Assembly (NCBI GenBank): GCA_964650975.1
Contig: CAZYWA010000385.1
Location: 1-7,870, forward strand
Length of the DNA stretch: 7,870 nucleotides
Direction: 5' to 3'
From: CAZYWA01 sp964650975 [NCBI: uncultured bacterium]
GTDB lineage: Bacteria > JADJOY01
Positions 1 through 6,621 of the stretch are shown here, in pieces. The translations under genes and the position numbers were made by a program. The number at the start of each line of letters is the position of its first letter. Positions within the stretch are counted from its first letter, which is position 1. Under the pieces are notes generated by a model. It made no database searches, was not told the origin of the DNA, and was given only the letters and a program-made list of their open reading frames with translations.

Positions 1-307
1 CAATTCGTAAAGCGCCGAACCCACAATGCGGTGTTTCTGGTCGAAGATCGACGGTTGCTCGGGCACGCCCTCGACCAGCACGCTTCCCAACCGAGCCGAC
101 GATGGCACCAGCGTCACGAAGACCGTGATCTCCGGCTGCAAGAACGGCACGGAGCTCGAGTACTACGTGGTGAAAGGGGGCGGACACGTCTGGCCGCCCA
201 ACGAATTCAAGAGCTTCATCCTGAACCACATGGCGGGTAAATCCTCACAGAACCTGGACGCCACCCAGGTCATCTGGGACTTTTTCTCGCGGCATCCGAA
301 GCCTTGA
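1..307 (+). CDS. PHB depolymerase / LpqC-type esterase, C-terminal part (5' truncated, possibly broken)
   Basis: This is the C-terminal end of a secreted alpha/beta-hydrolase of the polyhydroxybutyrate depolymerase/LpqC esterase family, which hydrolyses polyester or acyl-ester bonds. The visible residues show family hallmarks: an FWSKIDGCSG segment, a DGTSV...GCKNG segment whose Cys can pair with the earlier one, the catalytic-His motif GGGHVWP, and the terminal DATQVIWDFFSRHP signature before the TGA at 305-307. The nucleophile Ser and catalytic Asp would lie upstream of the window. The reading frame contains a TAA at 8-10. The codons after it (SAEPTMRCFW) still look like family sequence, so the ATG at 26 is probably not a true start, and no ribosome binding site precedes it. 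The gene is therefore either cut by a nonsense mutation or affected by an edge sequencing error. Family assignment is from remembered motifs; the exact substrate cannot be told. Confidence 0.75.
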
Positions 308-360
308 GACGAGGTGGCAAAGGACCTGGGGATGTGGATGCCGCACAGCCCACGGCAACG

Positions 361-1368
361 CTAAAGGCGCGCGAGCACGGCCTTGGTGAACGAGGTCGTC
401 GAGCCGGCGCCGCCTAGGTCGCGGGTGAGCGTCGCCGGGTCGCCCTTCGTCAACACCGCGTCGTAGGCGGCCTTGATGCGCGCGCCGGCCTCGTGCTCGC
501 CGATGTGGTTGAGCATCATGACGCCACTCATCAGCACCGCGAGCGGATTGGCCAGACCCTTGCCGGCGATGTCGGGCGCCGAGCCGTGCACCGCCTCGAA
601 GATCGCGCAGTCCTCGCCGATGTTGGCGCCGGGAACGACGCCCAGCCCGCCGACCAGGCCCGCGCACAGATCGCTGATCAGATCGCCGTAGAGGTTCTCC
701 ATCAGCAGAATGTCGAAGCGGGTGGGATCGCGCACCAGCTGCATGCAGCCGTTGTCGATGATCAGCTCCTCGAGCTCGATGCCCGCGCCGATCTCGGCGT
801 GGACCTTGCGCGCGCAGTCGAGGAAGAGACCGTCCGACATCTTCATGATGTTGGCTTTGTGGAACACCGTGACGCGCTTCCGGCCGCGCTCCTTCGCGTA
901 GCGGAACGCGAAGCGCGCGATCCGCTCGCAGCCGACCCGGGTGGCGATCTTGAGGCTCTCGACCACGCCCGGCACCACTTCGTGCTCGATGCCGGAGTAG
1001 AGCCCTTCCGTGTTCTCGCGGACCACCACGAGCTCGACGCCCTCGTAACGGGTGCGCACGCCAGCGAGCGAGCGCACCGGCCGCACCGCCGCGTAGAGGT
1101 TGAAGCGCTTGCGCAGCGCCACGTTGATGCTCTTGAAGCCCTTGCCGATGGGAGTGGTGAGCGGGCCCTTGAGCGCCAGCCGGTGCTTCTCGATCGCCGC
1201 GATGGTCTCTTCGGGCAGGATGTCGCCGTGGGTCTCGACCGCGCTGGCCCCCGCGGGCAGCTCGATCCAGTCGAGCTTGGCGCCCGCCGCGTCGATCACC
1301 CGGCGCGCGGCGCCGGTCACTTCGGGACCGATACCGTCGCCGGGAATGAGACAGATCGTACGTGCCAT
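361..1368 (-). CDS. NAD-dependent isocitrate dehydrogenase (isocitrate/isopropylmalate dehydrogenase family)
   Basis: This 335-residue cytosolic enzyme is predicted to oxidise isocitrate to 2-oxoglutarate and CO2 in the TCA cycle. It starts MARTICLIPGDGIGPE, with the family nucleotide-binding motif at residues 10-16. The substrate loop KSINVALRKR gives Ser80, Asn82 and Arg86, the S-x-N-x3-R pattern of isocitrate rather than isopropylmalate enzymes. Further conserved residues are Arg96, Arg117 and Tyr124 (RENTEGLY), Lys171, and the metal-binding Asp206, Asp229 and Asp233 (NLYGDLISD). The cofactor segment HGSAPDIAGK has Asp266-Ile267, as in NAD-using members, where NADP-type bacterial enzymes have Lys-Tyr. 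The short length fits the monomer type related to mitochondrial IDH3. The start at 1368 gives the complete N-terminus, but the Shine-Dalgarno sequence is weak. It is divergent from the glycosidase, 22 bp away. Homoisocitrate dehydrogenase is the main alternative and is less likely because of the S-x-N-x3-R loop. Confidence 0.9.
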   Translation of the reverse strand: MARTICLIPGDGIGPEVTGAARRVIDAAGAKLDWIELPAGASAVETHGDILPEETIAAIEKHRLALKGPLTTPIGKGFKSINVALRKRFNLYAAVRPVRSLAGVRTRYEGVELVVVRENTEGLYSGIEHEVVPGVVESLKIATRVGCERIARFAFRYAKERGRKRVTVFHKANIMKMSDGLFLDCARKVHAEIGAGIELEELIIDNGCMQLVRDPTRFDILLMENLYGDLISDLCAGLVGGLGVVPGANIGEDCAIFEAVHGSAPDIAGKGLANPLAVLMSGVMMLNHIGEHEAGARIKAAYDAVLTKGDPATLTRDLGGAGSTTSFTKAVLARL

Positions 1369-1390
1369 GGCGAGAGCCTAGAATCGGGAA
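1369..1390. promoter_or_regulatory. 22-bp spacer between divergent start codons
   Basis: Only 22 bases separate the isocitrate dehydrogenase ATG (minus strand) from the glycosidase ATG (plus strand). An in-frame TAG at 1379-1381 prevents the glycosidase from starting further upstream. The spacer is too short for two complete sigma-70 promoters, so promoter elements for each gene must lie inside the other's coding region, or one of the start sites is internal. No clear -10/-35 pair or strong ribosome binding site was seen; GGGAA just before 1391 is a weak candidate. Confidence 0.4.
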
Positions 1391-2776
1391 ATGATCGGCG
1401 TAAAGCCCACCCGGATCCACGGCGCCGTGCGCGCCGCCTTGCTGGCCGCGATGCTCGCGAGCGCGGCCTGTGGGGCCTCCGGTTCCGCACGCCATCCTGG
1501 CTTCCAGTGGGGTCAGTCCACCAGCTCGTTCCAGAACGAAGGGGGCGACGTCGACGACAACTGGCACTACTACATCGCGCGCGATGGCCTCCCCGCGTAT
1601 GGACGCGCGGTCGATTTCGAGCATCGTTACGCGGAGGACCTGGCACTCGGCCGCGATCTGGGCCTCGACACCTGGCGGTTCAGCATCGCGTGGGGGCGTG
1701 TCGTGCCGTCGCCGGGGCAGGTGTCGGAGGAAGCGCTGGCCTACTACGACGACGTCTTCGCCGAGCTCAGGCGCGATCGCATCCGCCCGCTTCTGACTCT
1801 CGACCACTGGAACTACCCCAAGTGGGTCTACGACCAGGGCGCCATGACCAACCCCAAGACCGTCGACGACTACCTGAGCTTCGTCACGACAGTCGTCGAT
1901 CGTTACGGCGCCGAGATCGACCGCTACCTCACCTTCAACGAACCCTACTTCTACGAGCTGACCGAGCAGCAGTACCACCCGCTGTCGCGCGATCAGGCGG
2001 CCGCGATGCAGGCGAACCTGGTCGACGCCCATCGCCGGGCCTACGACTTGATCCACGAGCGCGATCCCGGTGCGTCCGTGTCGGCCAACTACGCGTGGAT
2101 CGGCGACGGCGTGCTCGGCAGCCTCGCGAGCGATCCCTTCCTCGACGCGGTCGAGGGCCGGCTCGACTTCGCGGCGCTCGACTACTACGTGCCGGCCTAC
2201 CACCAGCTTCAGGACCTCGTGCCGATCTTCACGGGCCGCGCGTGGGCCGCGCGCAAGGACCCGTTCGGCATCTACACCGCGCTGCGCGCGATGCAGCGCC
2301 GTTTCCCGGGGCTCCCCGTCTTCATCACCGAGAACGGCGACTACCAGCAGGGAACCGACGCGGGGCCGATCGCGCCGTCCGACGGCTACACGCGCGAAGA
2401 GAGCCTGAGCGACACGATCTACTGGGTCGAGCGCGCCATGCAGGACGGCGTGCCGGTGGTCGGCTACAGCTACTGGGCGCTCACCGACGATTGGGAGTGG
2501 GGCGTGGGTTTCGCGTTCCGTCTCGGTCTCTACACCGTGAATCCGGACGATCCGGACCTCACGCGTACTCCGACCGCCGCCGTGGACGTCTATCGCGACA
2601 TCATCCGCCGGGGTGGCGTGAAGGACGGCTATGCGCCGATACGCCGTCCCGACGCCGCCGATTGCGAGACGGCTACCGTGGACCCGGCTGACCGCGCCAC
2701 CTGCCATGCGGCGGCCGCCGGCGTCGGCGCAGCGCGGGGATCGTCGGCGTCTCGACCGGCTCGGGCAATCGGGTGA
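1391..2776 (+). CDS. Secreted glycoside hydrolase family 1 (beta-glucosidase-like), compact
   Basis: This 461-residue protein is a retaining beta-glycosidase of family GH1 (clan GH-A, TIM barrel). Residues 1-27 form a signal peptide with Lys5, Arg8 and Arg14 followed by a hydrophobic stretch ending ASAAC. Cys27 could be a lipoprotein site, although Ser at -3 is a poor lipobox, so export beyond the inner membrane is inferred. GH1 landmarks in order are SSFQNEGG (sugar-binding Gln48), WRFSIAWGR, LDHWN (His139-Trp140), TFNEP (acid/base Glu184), FITENG (nucleophile Glu314), and SYWALTDDWEWG (Glu369, sugar-binding) before the RLGL end of the barrel. The two catalytic Glu are 130 residues apart, well short of the roughly 170-190 usual in the family, so loops between strands 4 and 7 are reduced. 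The usual NYY segment reads DYY at 264-266. The last 45 or so residues are non-conserved and contain two Cys. The sugar specificity is unknown. Confidence 0.88.
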   Translation: MIGVKPTRIHGAVRAALLAAMLASAACGASGSARHPGFQWGQSTSSFQNEGGDVDDNWHYYIARDGLPAYGRAVDFEHRYAEDLALGRDLGLDTWRFSIAWGRVVPSPGQVSEEALAYYDDVFAELRRDRIRPLLTLDHWNYPKWVYDQGAMTNPKTVDDYLSFVTTVVDRYGAEIDRYLTFNEPYFYELTEQQYHPLSRDQAAAMQANLVDAHRRAYDLIHERDPGASVSANYAWIGDGVLGSLASDPFLDAVEGRLDFAALDYYVPAYHQLQDLVPIFTGRAWAARKDPFGIYTALRAMQRRFPGLPVFITENGDYQQGTDAGPIAPSDGYTREESLSDTIYWVERAMQDGVPVVGYSYWALTDDWEWGVGFAFRLGLYTVNPDDPDLTRTPTAAVDVYRDIIRRGGVKDGYAPIRRPDAADCETATVDPADRATCHAAAAGVGAARGSSASRPARAIG

Positions 2777-2779
2777 ACG

Positions 2780-2909
2780 ATGACACTCTGCCCAGGCGCG
2801 CTCGCGGTCGGCTGCGAGAAATGCCCGATCGTGAAGGTGTCCAGCGAAGACGGTGATCGGCGACTACAAGCCCGACGAGACCACCAAGCCGGCCAAGAAG
2901 AAGTCGTGA
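2780..2909 (+). pseudogene. Small Cys-rich protein gene with apparent frameshift
   Basis: The ATG at 2780 lies 3 nt after the glycosidase stop, with GGGTGA just upstream, which suggests translational coupling. The first 19-20 residues read MTLCPGALAVGCEKCPIVKV. In this frame the protein then turns into arginine-rich noise that overlaps the thioesterase gene. In the frame one base later, from 2838, the sequence continues CPAKTVIGDYKPDE, then a Lys-rich tail ending AKKKS and a TGA at 2907-2909. Joined, this gives a protein of about 43 residues with Cys at 4, 12, 15 and 21, three of them followed by Pro, which could bind metal or an Fe-S cluster. I recall short uncharacterised proteobacterial proteins of this kind (CP..., GCKKCP, CP.K, IGDYK), but that is memory, not a search. 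A 2-bp loss in a GTGTGT run at about 2837-2840 explains the break; a sequencing error would too. Confidence 0.6.
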
Positions 2910-2930
2910 ATGGGAGCCGGTCGCGCGGGA

Positions 2931-3365
2931 TCACCCCGTGGGCGAGACGGACTGGCCGGCCAGGCTGCTTCCCGACTCGAGGCACAAGAGGCGCACCCGG
3001 CCGGTGGCGATGGTCTGACCGGCTTCGTTCACGATCGTCGCTTCCCAGAGCTGGGTGCGGCGTCCGCGCGTGACCGGAGTCGCGGTGACGGTGAGCTTAC
3101 CCGAGCGGTGCGCGCGGATGAAGCTGGTGTGATTGTCGAGCCCGACCACCGACAGGCCTTGCTCGAGCACGTTCATCGCGGCGCCGATCGAGCACACGCT
3201 CTCGATCACGCTGCAGTGAACGCCGCCGTGGACGATCCCGTAGGGCTGGTGGTGGCGTTCGTCGACGTCCCACTCTCCGACCACCCGGCTGCCGCTCATC
3301 TCGGTCAAGCGCAGGCCGAGTGCCCGGTTCCAGCCACCGATGTCCCCCCAAGGCTCCTGGTCCAT
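2931..3365 (-). CDS. Hotdog-fold thioesterase, PaaI-like
   Basis: This 144-residue protein belongs to the hotdog-fold acyl-CoA thioesterase superfamily and most resembles PaaI/4-hydroxybenzoyl-CoA thioesterase-type enzymes, which hydrolyse aromatic or short acyl-CoA thioesters in the cytosol. The central segment HQPYGIVHGGVHCSVIE contains the HGG turn (His46-Gly48) and Glu55, in the position of the catalytic acid of this group. Downstream, NHTSFIRAHRSGKL and the final strand TIATGRVRLLCLE match the rest of the fold. The frame is open upstream to 3620, but the extra 85 residues are Arg/Ala-rich noise. The start at 3365 is chosen because GAGGGGA (3370-3376) precedes it by 4 nt and conserved sequence begins there. 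It is divergent from the fused membrane protein and ends 21 nt from the small Cys-rich ORF. The substrate is unknown. Confidence 0.87.
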   Translation of the reverse strand: MDQEPWGDIGGWNRALGLRLTEMSGSRVVGEWDVDERHHQPYGIVHGGVHCSVIESVCSIGAAMNVLEQGLSVVGLDNHTSFIRAHRSGKLTVTATPVTRGRRTQLWEATIVNEAGQTIATGRVRLLCLESGSSLAGQSVSPTG

Positions 3366-3369
3366 TGCG

Positions 3370-3376
3370 TCCCCTC
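3370..3376 (-). promoter_or_regulatory. Ribosome binding site deciding the thioesterase start
   Basis: On the minus strand GAGGGGA lies 4 nt before the ATG at 3365. It is the strongest Shine-Dalgarno match noted in the window, and it supports the 144-residue product over the longer open frame that continues to 3620. Confidence 0.7.
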
Positions 3377-3618
3377 GCGCCGCGCGGGCGACGCCTGGAA
3401 GATTCGCGACCGAACCTAGCACCTCGCGCGCCGCTCCGGCCCGAGGCCCTGGGGATGCGCTCCGTCGACGCTCCGTCGCGTCCGCAGTTCTTGCACCGCG
3501 AACGCGCGCTGCGGCTGCGAGGGACCGCAGCCCTCGAGCAGGAGCCGACATCAGTGCCCCAGAAGACGGCCCGGGGCAACGTGTCCAGGCATACTGAGCG
3601 GTTCGATACGAGCCACGC
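3377..3618. promoter_or_regulatory. Divergent intergenic region between thioesterase and fused membrane protein
   Basis: About 240 bases with no supported gene; the promoters of both divergent neighbours should lie here. On the minus strand TGCTAGGTT (about 3416-3424) could be an extended -10, and CATACT near 3590 on the plus strand could be a -10 for the membrane protein. Neither has a convincing -35 partner. An 11-bp unit (CGCTCCGTCGA) occurs twice in tandem at 3458-3478, the second copy with a different last base. The palindromic repeat at 3507-3535 also lies here and is described separately. Confidence 0.35.
3507..3535 (-). repeat. Palindromic intergenic repeat, copy 1
   Basis: These 29 bases are the exact reverse complement of 6623-6651. 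The core is a hairpin, GGCTGCG, loop AGGGAC, CGCAGCC (3513-3532 on the plus strand), a perfect 7-bp stem with a 6-nt loop. It lies between the thioesterase and the fused membrane protein, outside both predicted coding regions. Its flanks share nothing evident with the flanks of the other copies, so the repeat is a discrete unit of about 29-32 bases. Confidence 0.8.
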
Positions 3619-6471
3619 ATGATCCAGCTTCTCTACCTCACTGCATTCGCGTCGGGCGCGGCCGCGCTGGTGTTCGAGACGCTGTGGTTTCGGTGCGCCG
3701 GTCTGGTGATGGGCAACACCGTCTGGGCATCGACGCTGGTGCTCTCGAGCTTCATGGCGGGGCTGGCGCTCGGAAGCACGCTGGTGGCGCGATACCGGGA
3801 CCGGCTCCGGCGGCCGCTCCTCGCTTACGGGTTGCTCGAGCTGGTGGTGGGCGTCGCGGGCCTGGCGCTGGTGTGGCTCTTCCCGTCGCTCGTCCACCAC
3901 CTCCAGTGGGTCTTCCGTCCGGTTCTCCATCACGCGACCGTGCTGCACTTGCTCCGCTTCCTGACGGCGTTCGTGCTGCTGGTCGTGCCGGCCACCGCGA
4001 TGGGCGCGACCTTGCCGCTGATCGTGACCGGGCTCTCCCGCGCCGGAACCGGATTCGGCGTCGCCCTGGGGCGCCTCTACGGCTGGAACACCCTGGGGGC
4101 GATGAGCGGCGCGGTGCTGGTCGAGACCTACGGGATCGGCCATCTCGGGATGCGCGGCAGCGCCGCGGCCGCCGCGGTGTGCGAAGCCGCGGTGTGCCTG
4201 CTGGCGCTGGTGCTCGCGCGTCGCGTCTCGATCGACGCACGCTCCGCCCCGGCGGCGGCGCTCGATGTGCCGCTCGACGCGTCGGTCCCGAGAGAGGGCG
4301 CCGGCGCACCGTGGCGGGCGCTCGCGGCCGCCTTCCTGTGCGGCGCGGCCTTGCTGGCGCTCGAGGTGTTGTGGTTCCGCTTCCTGCTGCTGTTCGTGAG
4401 CGGCACCGCGCTCGCCTTCGCGTTCATGCTCGCGACGGTGCTGGGAGCGATCGCCATCGGCGGTCTGGCGGGCGGCGAGATGCTGCGCCGTGTGGCCGGG
4501 TCGGATCGCTGGCTGCGCGCGGTGGCGCTGGGAGCGGCGTTCGCGACGGTCGCGACGTATCGCACGTTCGCGTGGGCGATCCCCGCGGGAGGCGCCGTCG
4601 CCACCACGCGGCCCGCGTTCGTGACCCGCCTCGCGCTCTACCTGATGCTACCCACGGCGTTCGCCTCGGGCGTGCTCTTCACCTGGCTCGGCGCGCGGGT
4701 GAAGCAACGGTTCGCGAACCAGGTGCAGGCGGTGGCGGCGCTGGCGCTCTCGAACACGCTGGGCGGGATGATCGGGCCGCTGGTGGGCGGATTGCTGCTG
4801 CTGCCGCGCCTCGGCCTCGAACGCTCCATGCTGAGCGTCGCGGCGCTCTACCTGGTGGTCGCCTGGCTGGTGGCGAGCGAGCCCGCCCCGAGCGGCGCGC
4901 GCGGAACCCGAGCGGTCGAGGCGCTGCTGGCGACCGCGTGCGTCGCGCTGGCGGTGACGTTCCCGTACGGCCAGCTGCAGCTTCGCTACGCGACGATCGG
5001 CCTCGGCACTTACGCACGGCAGGGATTTCACCCGATCGCGCTGCGCGAAGGTCTGAGCGAGACCGTCGCCTACCTGCAGAAGGACTTCGCCGGGCGGCCC
5101 AAGGCCTGGAAGCTGGTGACCAACAGCCAGTCGATGTCCGATTCGGACGTGCAAGCGAAGCGGTACATGAAGCTCTACGTGTACTGGCCGGTGGCGGTCC
5201 ATCCCGATCTGCGCTCGGCGCTCTTGATCAGCTACGGAGTCGGTTCGACCGCCAAGGCGCTGACCGACACGCGCTCGCTCGAGACCATCGACGTCGTGGA
5301 CATCTCGCGGGACGTCCTCGAGATGAGCCAGCTCGCGTATCCGGACGGTGCCTCGCTGCCGCTGCGCGATCCGCGGGTGCACGTTCACCTGGAAGACGGC
5401 CGCTTCTTCCTGCAGAGCCGCACCGATCGCTACGACCTGATCACCGGTGAGCCGCCTCCACCCACCAATGCCGGGGTGGTGAATCTCTACACGCAGGAAT
5501 ACTTCCAGCTGGTTCACGATCATCTGACCGACCACGGAATCTGCACGTACTGGCTGCCGCTCGACGTGCTGGGCGCCGACGACGTCAAGGCGGTGGTCGG
5601 TGGCTTCTGCGCCGCATTCGAGGACTGCTCGCTGTGGCGAGGATCGGGGCGCGACTGGATGCTGGCTGGCACCCGTGGAATCACCGCGCCGGTGTCCGCG
5701 GAGCTCTTCGCTCGTCAGTGGCGGGATCCGGTGGTGGCGCCCGAGCTGCGCCGCCTGGGGCTCGAGAGCCCGGAGCAGCTCGCGACTCTGTTCCTGGCGG
5801 ACTCGGCCGAGCTCGCCTTGCTGACTCGCGGCGCGCCGCGCCTGGTCGACGATTTCCCGCAGCGCCTCTCGGGGCTGACGCCGTTTCTGTGGGAGGTGAC
5901 GCCGCTCTACGCGCCGCTCGCCGGGCTCGAGGCCGGAAGCCGGCGGATCGCCACCAGCACCGCGTTGCGACGCTGGTTCCCGGAGTCCATTCTCGCCGCG
6001 GCGCCCCCGCTGCATCGCAGCGCGCAAGCGATCGACCATCATTTCGGGCTGCCGCCCGCGGAGGGCTGGCTCGACGAGATGGCCACGCTGCGCGAGCTGG
6101 TGGACACCACGACGCTCGAGGCGCCGGTGCTGTGGCTCCTGGGCAGCGATCAGACCGAGCAGGAGATCGCCGCCCAGCTGATCGCGTCGGGCGAGGCGAC
6201 GGCGCAGCTCCACGTGGTGCTCGGCAAGGGCGCCTTCGCGCGTCGCGACTACCGGTCCGCCGAAGCCCATCTGACGCGTGCGCTGGCGCTCGAGCCGGGA
6301 CACTTCGGCGCGGGCTTCCTGCGAACCTACGCGCTTTGCATGCTGGGCGACCGAGAGGAAGCAGAGCGACAGGCGCGCCGATCGATCGCCGCAAGCGACG
6401 CCCCCGATCGTCCACACCGCTACTGGCGGCTGCTCGAGGACCGATTCGGCATCGACGTTTCTGGTGCCTGA
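3619..6471 (+). CDS. Fused membrane (MFS-like) / spermidine synthase-like protein with TPR-like tail
   Basis: This 950-residue inner-membrane protein matches the 'fused MFS/spermidine synthase' architecture. Residues 1-450 carry about a dozen hydrophobic helices in two related halves: SGAAALVFETLWFR near 12-25 recurs as CGAALLALEVLWFR near 241-254, and NTLGAMSG (157-164) recurs as NTLGGMIG (379-386). Residues 530-680 form a Rossmann aminopropyltransferase-like domain with the nucleotide loop SYGVGST (538-544), acidic VVDIS (559-563) and EDGRFF (592-597). Where spermidine synthases have the catalytic Asp loop, this protein reads ITGEPPPP (608-615), and the polyamine-binding YHE is not evident. 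Classical spermidine synthesis is therefore doubtful. Residues 865-935 look like one or two TPR-like helical repeats (YRSAEAHLTRALALEPGH). The ATG at 3619 begins directly with the first membrane helix, but no clear ribosome binding site precedes it. No SpeD-type partner gene is nearby. The physiological role of this family is not established to my knowledge. Confidence 0.85.
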   Translation: MIQLLYLTAFASGAAALVFETLWFRCAGLVMGNTVWASTLVLSSFMAGLALGSTLVARYRDRLRRPLLAYGLLELVVGVAGLALVWLFPSLVHHLQWVFRPVLHHATVLHLLRFLTAFVLLVVPATAMGATLPLIVTGLSRAGTGFGVALGRLYGWNTLGAMSGAVLVETYGIGHLGMRGSAAAAAVCEAAVCLLALVLARRVSIDARSAPAAALDVPLDASVPREGAGAPWRALAAAFLCGAALLALEVLWFRFLLLFVSGTALAFAFMLATVLGAIAIGGLAGGEMLRRVAGSDRWLRAVALGAAFATVATYRTFAWAIPAGGAVATTRPAFVTRLALYLMLPTAFASGVLFTWLGARVKQRFANQVQAVAALALSNTLGGMIGPLVGGLLLLPRLGLERSMLSVAALYLVVAWLVASEPAPSGARGTRAVEALLATACVALAVTFPYGQLQLRYATIGLGTYARQGFHPIALREGLSETVAYLQKDFAGRPKAWKLVTNSQSMSDSDVQAKRYMKLYVYWPVAVHPDLRSALLISYGVGSTAKALTDTRSLETIDVVDISRDVLEMSQLAYPDGASLPLRDPRVHVHLEDGRFFLQSRTDRYDLITGEPPPPTNAGVVNLYTQEYFQLVHDHLTDHGICTYWLPLDVLGADDVKAVVGGFCAAFEDCSLWRGSGRDWMLAGTRGITAPVSAELFARQWRDPVVAPELRRLGLESPEQLATLFLADSAELALLTRGAPRLVDDFPQRLSGLTPFLWEVTPLYAPLAGLEAGSRRIATSTALRRWFPESILAAAPPLHRSAQAIDHHFGLPPAEGWLDEMATLRELVDTTTLEAPVLWLLGSDQTEQEIAAQLIASGEATAQLHVVLGKGAFARRDYRSAEAHLTRALALEPGHFGAGFLRTYALCMLGDREEAERQARRSIAASDAPDRPHRYWRLLEDRFGIDVSGA

Positions 6472-6477
6472 GTAGTC

Positions 6478-6500
6478 CGGGGGGCTTTCCAAGCCCCCCG
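6478..6500 (+). terminator. GC-rich hairpin after the fused membrane protein gene
   Basis: CGGGGGGCTT, loop TCC, AAGCCCCCCG forms a perfect 10-bp stem starting 7 nt after the TGA at 6469-6471. The position and strength fit an intrinsic terminator or a 3'-end protecting hairpin. No T-run follows, so classical rho-independent termination is uncertain. Confidence 0.55.
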
Positions 6501-6526
6501 CCCCACGAAAAGCGGTTTTCGTGGGG
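6501..6526. terminator. Second perfect hairpin, possibly bidirectional terminator
   Basis: CCCCACGAAAA, loop GCGG, TTTTCGTGGGG forms an 11-bp perfect stem immediately after the first hairpin. The A and T runs sit at the loop end of the stem instead of following it, which is unusual for a terminator. The right arm overlaps a further palindrome, GTGGGGCCCCAC (6521-6532), so alternative foldings compete. It lies between convergent genes and is symmetric, so it could act in both directions. Confidence 0.45.
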
Positions 6527-6621
6527 CCCCACCCCCAAATCCGGCGCGACTCCGCGCGACCGGAGACTTGAGCCGCCTGTCGCGTGGCGGGAACCCGCTC
6601 GACCGTCTATGCCTCATCGTC

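Noticed and set aside
308-360. Possible terminator between the esterase and isocitrate dehydrogenase genes
   Set aside because: The only stem is 5 bp (TGCCG/CGGCA) with a 9-nt loop and no T-run; too weak to call.
361-1368. 3-isopropylmalate dehydrogenase (LeuB) as an alternative
   Set aside because: The substrate loop has the S-x-N-x3-R pattern of isocitrate enzymes, and no leucine genes are adjacent.
245-2707. Very long minus-strand open frame of about 820 codons spanning two genes, and a matching plus-strand one at 493-2691
   Set aside because: Both are Arg/Ala/Gly/His-rich frames antisense or out of frame to the isocitrate dehydrogenase and GH1 genes, with no family motif; typical shadows of GC-rich coding DNA.
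2780-3073. 97-residue plus-strand ORF read straight through
   Set aside because: Only its first 20 residues look protein-like; the rest overlaps the thioesterase antisense and is Arg-rich noise, while the meaningful continuation is in the next frame.
3458-3478. 11-bp tandem pair CGCTCCGTCG as an operator
   Set aside because: Only two short copies in GC-rich intergenic sequence; chance or slippage is as likely as a regulatory site.
3366-3620. 85-residue N-terminal extension of the thioesterase
   Set aside because: Low-complexity Arg/Ala sequence containing one of the intergenic repeats; the strong GAGGGGA site and conserved sequence place the start at 3365.
4648-6492. Minus-strand open frame of about 614 codons opposite the fused membrane protein
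   Set aside because: Arginine- and glutamine-rich with no recognisable domain; it is the antisense shadow of a gene with clear helices and motifs.
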